From the NCBI RefSeq assembly GCF_030053775.1, contig NZ_CP125669.1, positions 2,909,962 to 2,973,961 of the forward strand: DNA of 64,000 nucleotides, given 5' to 3'. Positions 17,745 through 24,461 of the stretch are shown here, in pieces. The position numbers were made by a program, and so were the translations under genes. This DNA is from Acinetobacter corruptisaponis. Lineage in GTDB: Bacteria > Pseudomonadota > Gammaproteobacteria > Pseudomonadales > Moraxellaceae. Every line of letters starts with the position of its first letter. Within the stretch, counting starts at the first letter, position 1. The notes beneath the pieces were generated by a model. The model was not told the DNA's origin and did no database searches. It saw only the letters and a program-made list of their open reading frames with translations.

Positions 17745-18038
17745 ATGGCTAAACGCTTTAGTCCAGAATTTAAACAACAAGCAATTGATTATGCACTTTC
17801 AAACTCGCACGAATCTGTGGCTGCTATCGCCCAGAAATTAGGTGTGGGTTATTCAACATTAGATAAATGGATTCGTGAGACCAACCCCACTGGTTCCAGC
17901 AAAAGACAGCTCTCGCCAGAACAACAGCGTATTCTCGATTTAGAAAAAGAAGTCAAACAACTCAGGGAAGCTAATGATATTTTAAAAAAGGCGCATGTGT
18001 ACTTCCTGACAGATCATGCCAAGAAAAGTACACGGTAA
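17745..18038 (+). CDS. IS3-family transposase OrfA
   Basis: 97 residues. An N-terminal helix-turn-helix (KRFSPEFKQQAIDYAL, then VAAIAQKLGVGYSTLDKWI) binds the IS ends. A leucine-zipper-like coiled coil follows (ILDLEKEVKQLREANDILKKA). A -1 slippery heptamer A AAA AAG at 17984-17990 is in phase. From it the -1 frame runs open into orfB, so most active transposase would be an OrfAB fusion. GGAGATGTAAAA precedes the ATG. Confidence 0.9.
   Translation: MAKRFSPEFKQQAIDYALSNSHESVAAIAQKLGVGYSTLDKWIRETNPTGSSKRQLSPEQQRILDLEKEVKQLREANDILKKAHVYFLTDHAKKSTR
17984..17990 (+). promoter_or_regulatory. Programmed -1 frameshift site (A AAA AAG)
   Basis: The OrfA codons at 17985 (AAA) and 17988 (AAG) are preceded by A. 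The -1 frame is free of stops from here into orfB at 18053. This is the standard arrangement for producing OrfAB in IS3-family elements. Confidence 0.8.
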
Positions 18039-18052
18039 TCCAAGGCCTAGCT

Positions 18053-18904
18053 GTGACTGAAATTACGGTTTCTTCTGCCTGTAAATGCCTAGGTGTCAGC
18101 ACTTCGGGCTACTATGCTTGGCGAAAGAGACAGACTTACGTCAATCAGAAGTACACTGATTTAAAAGCTGTATATTGGCAACACCATGCTCGCTTAGGAG
18201 CACCTTCATTGGTGCACGACATGCATGATTTAGGTTACTGCATGAGTGAACGTACAGTTGGAAGGATGCTGAAAAAGCTCAGTTTACGCAGCAAGATTGC
18301 ACGTAAATATAAGCATACGACTGATTCAAATCATCGTTTGCCGACGGCACCGAATTTATTAGATCGCCAGTTTACAGTCACTCTGCCAAATAAAGTTTGG
18401 ACAACAGACATCACCTATATCCGAACCAAAGAAGGTTGGCTGTATTTATGTGTGATGCTAGATTTATTTAGTCGTCGTATTATAGGTTGGCAAACCAGCC
18501 ATCGGATAGATCGTCAATTGGTATATGATGCATTTAATTATGCAATGGCACGTCAGGGATATCCAACAGGTGTCATGGTGCATTCGGACCAAGGCTCACA
18601 GTACTGTAGTCGTGATTTTAGAGCACTATTATTGGCGAATCACTGTATTCAAAGCATGTCACGTAGGGGGAATTGTTGGGATAATGCGGTGACTGAAAGC
18701 TTCTTTCATACATTGAAAGGTCATGTGATACATGGCAGTGTATTTGCCACTCGAAAAGAAGCCAATGCTATCTTGTTTGAATATATTGAAGTTTACTACA
18801 ATCGAATCAGACGACATTCTGCAAACGGCTGGTTAAGTCCTGAAGCCTTTGAACATAAATATTTTAAGAATTTAGAGGGATATGCTGTCCACGATACTGT
18901 CTAG
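18053..18904 (+). CDS. IS3-family transposase OrfB (DDE integrase domain)
   Basis: 283 residues, or the C-terminal part of OrfAB. An HTH_21-like segment (GYYAWRKRQ) is followed by an rve-type integrase core. The catalytic triad is D119 (WTTDITY), D179 (HSDQGSQY) and E215 (DNAVTESFF). The Y-R-shaped tail (YYNRIRRHSANGWLSPEAFE) is typical. The apparent start is GTG. The triad is intact and there is no internal stop, so the IS is potentially active. Confidence 0.9.
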   Translation: MTEITVSSACKCLGVSTSGYYAWRKRQTYVNQKYTDLKAVYWQHHARLGAPSLVHDMHDLGYCMSERTVGRMLKKLSLRSKIARKYKHTTDSNHRLPTAPNLLDRQFTVTLPNKVWTTDITYIRTKEGWLYLCVMLDLFSRRIIGWQTSHRIDRQLVYDAFNYAMARQGYPTGVMVHSDQGSQYCSRDFRALLLANHCIQSMSRRGNCWDNAVTESFFHTLKGHVIHGSVFATRKEANAILFEYIEVYYNRIRRHSANGWLSPEAFEHKYFKNLEGYAVHDTV

Positions 18905-18909
18905 GATCA

Positions 18910-19232
18910 AACAGATGGTAGGCATATTCATCCATATCCTTTAACTTTTGCTCATTTAAACCTTTGTCACCCTCCCTCAGCATTGCATTTAGGTCGCCAC
19001 TGTAAATGTAATAGCGTAAGGGATCATCTTTAGGAATGACTTGCCACTGTTTGCTGATCGCTACAAAAGCATTGCAGTTCACATTTTCATAACAACGTCT
19101 GACTTGGGGAGCAGAAGATGGATCATTGATCAGTGCCATCACTTGATTCATATCCGCATGACTTAAACTGGCAAACGACATGCAGCCTGCCACAGCAGTG
19201 TATTGCAGCAATGTCTTGATTGAATGATTCAT
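18910..19232 (-). pseudogene. Small secreted protein, 3' end cut off by the IS
   Basis: The native part codes for about 107 residues. It has a signal peptide (MNHSIKTLLQYTAVAGCMSFASLSHA, cleavage after SHA), then a mature part with CYENVNCNAFVAISKQWQVIPK. The frame continues into the IS to 18864, adding about 15 foreign residues. It is a paralogue of the gene at 19252-19674, sharing signal peptide, SAP-V-RC, NVNCNAF and WQVIPK. Compared with that paralogue, about 30 C-terminal residues are lost and are not found beyond the IS. It is likely a pseudogene, though a secreted truncated product is possible. Function unknown. Confidence 0.65.
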
Positions 19233-19251
19233 TTTTTATTCCTTATTTTTA

Positions 19252-19674
19252 TTATTTCTGACTACGATCAATATAATGAAGCACGGCTAAACCTTTCACA
19301 AAAATCAGAAAGTCAGCATCATTACGGGCTTTTTCTTTAAAGGTAAAAGCACCTGCTTCCAGAATTTGGTAGGCACGATCTTTCTGCGGTGGAGCAAAGT
19401 CACGGTTTAGACCATCACCGTCATTGTCTTCAATAAAACTTCTCAGGGTATAACCATCCAGTTTGTAGTTCTTGGGAATCACTTGCCATTCTTTAGACAG
19501 GGCAAAAAAAGCGTTGCAGTTGACGTTGCCTTTACAACGGGTCACTTTAGGTGCACTGGCGGGATTGTTATAGAACTGGGTCATGCTTTTTGCATCGGCA
19601 TGGCTGAGGCTGGTGAAAGACATGCAGGCAGCAACAGCACTGCATTGTAGAAACGCTTTGATTCGATTGTTCAT
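19252..19674 (-). CDS. Small secreted protein of unknown function, paralogue of the truncated neighbour
   Basis: 140 residues from the ATG at 19674 (the open frame extends to 19806 without a signal-like start). The signal peptide MNNRIKAFLQCSAVAACMSF ends at SLSHAD. The mature protein has two closely spaced cysteines (CKGNVNC) that could form a disulfide, then FFALSKEWQVIPK and a helical C-terminus. I do not recognise the family. The periplasmic or secreted location is supported by the signal. Its cysteine loop is shared with the IS-cut paralogue. It is only 19 bp upstream of the paralogue on the same strand, so the two probably formed one operon. Confidence 0.6.
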   Translation of the reverse strand: MNNRIKAFLQCSAVAACMSFTSLSHADAKSMTQFYNNPASAPKVTRCKGNVNCNAFFALSKEWQVIPKNYKLDGYTLRSFIEDNDGDGLNRDFAPPQKDRAYQILEAGAFTFKEKARNDADFLIFVKGLAVLHYIDRSQK

Positions 19675-19993
19675 TAAATTGTGATCCTGATTATTGTTGT
19701 TTATTACTTTTTTAGAAGGCACAGAACAAACTGATTTGCAGAATTTAGGCACAGCAACGCAGCAATGACTGAACATCATTGAAAGGGCAATGCAAACCTG
19801 ATTCACATCAAAAAAGCTGTGCTGATATCGATTTAGTCTGTCAGATGAGCAACGTTATAAGGCAACGTGCCATGACAGATAGGCAAGGGCGGGGAATGCT
19901 TAGAAATATAAAAAACAGTCATGATTGACTCCTTAGGTATTTAAGAAGTTCTACCGCATTACTGTCAAATAATGGTGGCAGAACGAAAAGGGG

Positions 19994-20142
19994 TTGACAG
20001 ACTGAACCTAAGAATCAGCACACCCGAAGGTGTCCCCCTCCCGTTCTACCGCAGAGGGAGCACGAGTACTCACACCAAAAGATGGGATCTTTTAGTGTAC
20101 TTAGGATACGGTCTGTCAAAACCGACTGACGATGTAGGTCAG
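19994..20142 (+). ncRNA. Multi-helix structured RNA upstream of the DUF932 module
   Basis: At least five helices can be drawn by hand. An outer stem pairs 19994-20004 with 20109-20119, and an inner closing stem CCTAAG (20007-20012) pairs with CTTAGG (20100-20105). Inside are three hairpins: ACACC-CGAA-GGTGT (20020-20033), CTCCC/GGGAG (20038-20060), and a long hairpin 20072-20098 with an AAAAGAT-GGG-ATCTTTT core. A sixth helix, CTGAC/GTCAG, follows at 20126-20142. The orientation is chosen because the next gene downstream on the plus strand is about 200 bp away. It may be a cis-regulatory leader or a separate ncRNA. I cannot assign it to a known family. Confidence 0.6.
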
Positions 20143-20260
20143 CAAGCCCATCATAATCATAACGATTTCATAGGTCAATTCGATTTGTCCTGCTGTTTTG
20201 TACAACTCAGTAAAAAATGAACAGGCATACGATTCCAAATTATTTCAAATACATATTACT

Positions 20261-20324
20261 GAAATGAAGCAACGCCAAGAGGCATCAAAATGATGTCTAC
20301 AGCAGCGTTTTAAACACTCATTTC
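20261..20324 (+). promoter_or_regulatory. Nested hairpin leader ahead of the small glycine-rich gene
   Basis: GAAATGA (20261-20267) pairs with TCATTTC (20318-20324), AACGC (20271-20275) with GCGTT (20305-20309). Within these, a 7-bp hairpin forms from 20281-20287 and 20291-20297. The structure ends about 20 bases before the ATG at 20345, so it would lie in the 5' untranslated leader. Confidence 0.4.
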
Positions 20325-20344
20325 TTAAATGTTGGAGAAATTCC

Positions 20345-20578
20345 ATGTCGTATTTGGATACAGAAGAAGAATCGTATAGCCCTCGCTTTCGAGAACCCCA
20401 ACCCCTGCAACTCAGCCTTGCCAGCGCACCGACGACATTGGCAATGCTGGGCATGAACCTCGCCAAGTCGATGGGCTTTTCACCAATGCTTGGTGGTGTG
20501 GCAGGCGCAGCTTTGGGTGGTGTGATTCTGGTATTAGCAGATCAAACCCGATCTAGCATCAGCACACATAAATACTGA
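20345..20578 (+). CDS. Small glycine-rich protein with a hydrophobic segment
   Basis: 77 residues. The N-terminal half is polar and acidic (YLDTEEESYSPRFREP). The C-terminal half is hydrophobic and glycine-rich (GFSPMLGGVAGAALGGVILVLAD) and could cross or insert into a membrane, or be a phage-type small protein. TTGGAGAAATTCC gives a good ribosome site. It leads the plus-strand recombination module, 38 bp before the DUF932 gene. Function unknown. Confidence 0.55.
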   Translation: MSYLDTEEESYSPRFREPQPLQLSLASAPTTLAMLGMNLAKSMGFSPMLGGVAGAALGGVILVLADQTRSSISTHKY

Positions 20579-20616
20579 ACAAGACATCATTCAAATCAGA
20601 ATAAAGGACACATCTT

Positions 20617-21666
20617 ATGGCACATTTAGTTGAAACAATGGCATTCGTTGGACAAACTCCGTGGCATGGGCTCGGTAATCAACTTACACCTAATCAACCA
20701 CTGGAAGTCTGGGCAGAGCAGGCAGGCATGGATTGGCGGATTGAATCCTCCGATGTCAGCTACATGGCACAAAACCATCGAGGACAAAACATCATTATGC
20801 CCTTTGAAGAACAACGGGTACTTTACCGCTCAGACACCCATGCACCGTTATCGGTAGTGAGCCAGCGCTTTCAGGAAGTCCAGCCGAGGGAAATATTACA
20901 TTTCTATCGTGACCTGACCGAGCAATCAGGCTTTGAACTGGAAACAGCAGGGGTACTTAAAGGCGGTAAGAAATTCTGGGCACTGGCACGGACAGGGCAA
21001 AGCGCAGCCTTAAAAGGAAAAGATGTCAGTAATGGCTATATTCTTTTAGCAACCGCTTGTGATGGCACATTGGCAACGACAGCCCAGTTCACCAGTATCC
21101 GAGTAGTGTGTAACAACACTTTGGCAATCGCTTTACGTGGACAGCAAGGTAATTCAGGTGTGGTCAAGGTTCCACACAGTACCCGATTCGATGCGGAACG
21201 GGTCAAACGGCAACTGGGGATTTCAGTTCGTGCATGGGATGAACACATGTATGAAATGAAGCAGCTTAGTCAGCGCAAGGTGACGCAGCAGGAAGCGGCA
21301 GCTTACTTTGATGCGGTATTTAACAATACCAATCTCAGTATGGCGGAACAGGATGAAAGTATTATTCAGTACTACCGCAATTCAGCCATGCCGAATCAAA
21401 TAAACCCATCCAAAGCCGACAATAAAACTGAACCGAATGGACGAGCAATGTCAAAAGTCATGACCATGTTTAACGGACATGGACGTGGGGCAGAACTGAG
21501 TTCCGCTAAAGATACGGCGTATGGTTTGCTATGCAGCATCACCGAGTTTTGTGACCATGAACGTCGAGCCATGAGTATCGACCATCGACTAGATTCAGCT
21601 TGGTTTGGTGCAGGTGCAGCCATTAAACAACGAGGTGTGGAACAGGCATTAAGAATGGTGTCTTAA
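20617..21666 (+). CDS. DUF932 domain-containing phage/plasmid-like protein
   Basis: 349 residues. The protein matches the DUF932 (TIGR03299, phage/plasmid-like) pattern: VGQTPWHGLGN near the N-terminus, YRSDTHAPLSVVSQRFQEVQPREIL, GGKKFWALARTG, and FTSIRVVCNNTLAIAL in the centre. The family occurs on plasmids, phages and integrative elements, usually near single-strand annealing or exonuclease genes; the biochemical function is unsettled. AAAGGACACATCTT precedes the ATG. A strong terminator follows, separating it from the YqaJ gene. Confidence 0.8.
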   Translation: MAHLVETMAFVGQTPWHGLGNQLTPNQPLEVWAEQAGMDWRIESSDVSYMAQNHRGQNIIMPFEEQRVLYRSDTHAPLSVVSQRFQEVQPREILHFYRDLTEQSGFELETAGVLKGGKKFWALARTGQSAALKGKDVSNGYILLATACDGTLATTAQFTSIRVVCNNTLAIALRGQQGNSGVVKVPHSTRFDAERVKRQLGISVRAWDEHMYEMKQLSQRKVTQQEAAAYFDAVFNNTNLSMAEQDESIIQYYRNSAMPNQINPSKADNKTEPNGRAMSKVMTMFNGHGRGAELSSAKDTAYGLLCSITEFCDHERRAMSIDHRLDSAWFGAGAAIKQRGVEQALRMVS

Positions 21667-21749
21667 TAAACCATTTCATTATTCAGTTTTATTTAAGAAA
21701 ACTATCTTATTTTAACCATCAGGTAAAACCTGAACCGCAGAACCCTTTC

Positions 21750-21778
21750 GCCACGTCTCCCCCGACGTGGCTTTTTTT
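21750..21778 (+). terminator. Rho-independent terminator after the DUF932 gene
   Basis: GCCACGTC (21750-21757) and GACGTGGC (21764-21771) form a perfect 8-bp GC-rich stem. TTTTTTT follows. Confidence 0.85.
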
Positions 21779-21827
21779 ATGCCCGAAATTCAGCTTTTAC
21801 ACTTTTATCGATACAGGAATATTTCTA

Positions 21828-22979
21828 ATGAATAGTCATACTCAAATTCAAAACACCTTAAACAATCCACCGTTACAGCCGTATTCACCCAACCTGAATC
21901 CAACCACTCAAAACTCATCGACTCAACAGGTTGAAGTCGGAACTCGAACCAAACGAGACCGACCGAATACGCAGCCACGAAAAACCAAAACACCTGTAGC
22001 AAAACGACTTGCCAACACCAAACAGATGAATTACCAGCAATGGCTGGAAGTCAGAAAGCAGGGCATTGGCAGTAGTGATGCGGCTACTGCTTGCGGACTC
22101 AATCCCTATATGTCGATGCTGGAACTGTGGATGATCAAGACAGGGCGGATGCAACAAAATATCGAGGATGAAAGCGTAGGCTATGCACCGTTGTACTGGG
22201 GCAAGCAGCTAGAACCGTTGGTGGCTGAATACTACAGCATGCACACCAATAATAAGGTACGTCGAGTCAATGCAGTGTTACAACACCCCGATGAAGACAA
22301 ACACTTTATGTTGGCAAATCTGGATTATGCCGTAGTCGGTAATGACGAGGTGCAGATTCTGGAATGTAAAACCGTAGGGGAATATGGCGCAAAACTATGG
22401 CGAGATGGCGTGCCTTTATATGTGCTGTGTCAGGTGCAGCATCAATTGGCAGTAACAGGAAAGCAGGCAGCACATATTTGTGCCTTGATCTGTGGGCATG
22501 AAACCAAAATCTTTAAGGTCACACGTAATGAAACAGTGATCAAATATCTCATCAATGCGGAACGCTATTTCTGGGAATGTGTGGAAAACGATATCCCGCC
22601 TGATGTGGATGCTTCTGAATCAGCAGCCAAAGCCTTACAACTGTTATATCCAGCGCATGTACCACTCAGTACAACTGATTTATCTGAAGATACAAAAGCC
22701 AATCAAGACTTTGAGCAATTGTTAAAACAACGTCATTTGATTGAACAGCATCAAGCCAGCTTTGACCAGCTTAAGCATCAAATCCAAGCCAAGATGCAGG
22801 ATGCAGAACGAGCGACTTTTAAAACAGGGTCTGTTACTTGGAAGAAATCCAAGGATTCAGTCGGTCTGGACAGTAAAGCCTTGTTGCAACAGCATCCTGA
22901 GTTCCTGCAACAGTTCCCACAGAACAAGCAGGGCACACGGCGTTTTCAGATTTATGCGGATGATGATCAGTCTAAATAA
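21828..22979 (+). CDS. YqaJ-type viral recombinase (lambda-exonuclease-like nuclease)
   Basis: 383 residues. After a proline/threonine/asparagine-rich basic N-terminal 65 residues, the YqaJ domain starts at WLEVRKQGIGSSDAATACGLNPY. It continues with YWGKQLEPLVAEYY (conserved E), NLDYAVVGNDEVQILECKT (the D...ExK metal centre) and VPLYVLCQVQHQLAVTG. These proteins are 5'-3' double-strand exonucleases that feed annealing proteins in phage and element recombination. A helical tail (about 290-330) ends in a basic segment. No Bet/RecT-like annealing protein is recognisable next door; the DUF932 or RDF-like proteins might fill that role, but this is speculation. Confidence 0.8.
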   Translation: MNSHTQIQNTLNNPPLQPYSPNLNPTTQNSSTQQVEVGTRTKRDRPNTQPRKTKTPVAKRLANTKQMNYQQWLEVRKQGIGSSDAATACGLNPYMSMLELWMIKTGRMQQNIEDESVGYAPLYWGKQLEPLVAEYYSMHTNNKVRRVNAVLQHPDEDKHFMLANLDYAVVGNDEVQILECKTVGEYGAKLWRDGVPLYVLCQVQHQLAVTGKQAAHICALICGHETKIFKVTRNETVIKYLINAERYFWECVENDIPPDVDASESAAKALQLLYPAHVPLSTTDLSEDTKANQDFEQLLKQRHLIEQHQASFDQLKHQIQAKMQDAERATFKTGSVTWKKSKDSVGLDSKALLQQHPEFLQQFPQNKQGTRRFQIYADDDQSK

Positions 22980-23212
22980 ATTAGCCTAAGCCGAATCCAC
23001 AAACATTCCCACAAAAATCCATCCAACCCATCAAATCCCCAATTCATCAAAAAAGCGCAAAACAGCCCCCGCTCCCCATAAGCACGTTGAGGAAACGTAC
23101 CTATAGAGAGCAAATGGACTGCCTTGCGAGATTTATATGCATTTCAAAAAATGACTGCTTCTTACTCATATCAAAGGGGCATGAGTCAAAAATTACCAAA
23201 GAGGAATTTAAT

Positions 23213-24133
23213 ATGATTAAAGGTTTAGCAATCACACCACCTGTACTCGGTCGTATCAGCATCGGTAAGATTGTGGAAAAGAATGGCAAACGACTGCCTG
23301 AAAAGGATGACCAGTTCACCATTACCAGTCAAATCCAAAATAAAGATGGTTGGGTGAAGCATCCACTTGATGAACAGCTCAGAGCCAAAGCACCGAATCA
23401 AAAACTACGCTCTATTCCTGTACGGATGATCTTCAATGATCCTGAGTTGAACCTACGGGCAGAATACAGCTTATTTGACCGACAAACAGGGCGTTTAATC
23501 TGCTCAGGCAATGGAGAAACTTGTCAGCGACTCGGACAGAACGGCATTGAACAACATCCATGCCCATCCCCTGATTTATGTCCATTGGCACAGGGCGGAC
23601 TATGTAAGCCTTATGGCAGACTATATGTAAACTTGGATGAATCAGATGAGTTCGGTACATTTATCTTTAGGACTACTGGCTTTAATAGTATTCGTACCTT
23701 GGCTGCACGGCTTCGTTATTATCATGCCGCTTCAGGTGACCTCCTTTCATGCTTGCCTTTGCAACTTACTTTACGAGGCAAAAGCACCACGCAAAGTTAT
23801 CGTACTCCGATCTATTACGTGGATTTAACTTTACGTGATGGGATCAACCTGCAAGAGGCAATTACATCAGCCAAGCAGATTGATGAAGTGAGTAAGGCAG
23901 CAGGGTTTTATCAGGAGGCATTGGATCATGTGGCACGGCAGGGCTATGGCAATGCCAGCTTTGAGGTGGGTGGTGAAGAGGGTTTGGATATTGTTGAGGA
24001 GTTTTATAGTGATCAGCAAAATGCTGTTGAGGTGAGGTCTGATGTCGTATCAGCAGCATCGATTGCTCAAGCGGTCAATGATGCCACGGAGATAAAACAG
24101 AGTCTGAGACAAAGTGTAAGGGCTGTAAATTAG
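23213..24133 (+). CDS. Gp3/RDF-like cysteine-cluster protein (putative recombination directionality factor or hydrolase/metal-binding protein)
   Basis: 306 residues starting MIKGLAITPPVLGRISIGKI; GAGGAATTTAAT just before 23213 supports this ATG over the longer frame from 23087. Features are CSGNGETCQR, then CPSPDLCPLAQGGLCKPYGR (a likely zinc-binding cysteine cluster), and SIRTLAARLRYYHAASGDLLSCLPLQLTLRG. The latter resembles the core of the family annotated as hydrolase/metal-binding protein, or as Gp3-like recombination directionality factor of serine-integrase phages. This element uses a tyrosine integrase, so a directionality role is uncertain. A terminator follows. I recognise the family by pattern only. 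Confidence 0.6.
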   Translation: MIKGLAITPPVLGRISIGKIVEKNGKRLPEKDDQFTITSQIQNKDGWVKHPLDEQLRAKAPNQKLRSIPVRMIFNDPELNLRAEYSLFDRQTGRLICSGNGETCQRLGQNGIEQHPCPSPDLCPLAQGGLCKPYGRLYVNLDESDEFGTFIFRTTGFNSIRTLAARLRYYHAASGDLLSCLPLQLTLRGKSTTQSYRTPIYYVDLTLRDGINLQEAITSAKQIDEVSKAAGFYQEALDHVARQGYGNASFEVGGEEGLDIVEEFYSDQQNAVEVRSDVVSAASIAQAVNDATEIKQSLRQSVRAVN

Positions 24134-24207
24134 CCCAAACCAATTGGCAGAAAAATACAGAACTCGGTTTTGTAATGAGTACCAAGCTAATAATATCAAT
24201 GAGATAA

Positions 24208-24238
24208 AATAAGAGAATTATAGTTCTCTTATTTTTTT
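24208..24238 (+). terminator. Rho-independent terminator after the RDF-like gene
   Basis: AATAAGAGAA (24208-24217) and TTCTCTTATT (24224-24233) form a perfect 10-bp stem with a 6-nt loop and T-run. The remaining 24239-24461 is AT-rich and presumably holds the promoter of the restriction operon; I see no gene in it. Confidence 0.85.
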
Positions 24239-24461
24239 GATTAATTACAAGTTATTATACTTGCCAGCGACATATATAGTCGTACCTATCCAAGGGTGCC
24301 TAGCTTTGTACTTTGGTAGGGGATTAAAATATAAAATAGTATATATCTTTATTTTTTTGTGTAGTACATGACTTTTCATTCGTCTTAGATGTGCTAACGT
24401 AATAAACTATTGAACATTAAGTATAAAACCACAGCGGTTGACCATTGATCGAGGATAAAGA

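Larger units (their letters stand above)
17674..18909 (+). mobile_element. IS3-family insertion sequence, 1236 bp
   Basis: Both ends carry matching imperfect terminal inverted repeats. The left begins TGATCCTAGCCAAAATAATG and the right, read inward, TGATCCTAGACAGTATCGTG; both continue to a shared TCCCTCTAAA at about 36 bases. Between them lie orfA and orfB with a canonical frameshift site. The immediate flanks (GGA left, AAC right) do not form a target duplication. The IS lies inside the 3' part of a small secreted-protein gene whose missing end is not found on the other side, suggesting an adjacent deletion. Confidence 0.85.

Noticed and set aside
18864-18909. C-terminal 15 codons of the IS-cut secreted-protein frame
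   Set aside because: They are encoded by the IS terminal repeat and orfB end, so they are not part of the original gene.
19972-20220. Plus-strand open frame of 82 codons across the structured RNA
   Set aside because: No ribosome site, low-complexity composition, and its span coincides with the pairing segments. RNA structure explains the sequence better.
23087-23212. N-terminal extension of the RDF-like protein
   Set aside because: The ATG at 23213 has a proper GAGGAA site and begins the recognisable domain; the upstream segment does not look like protein.
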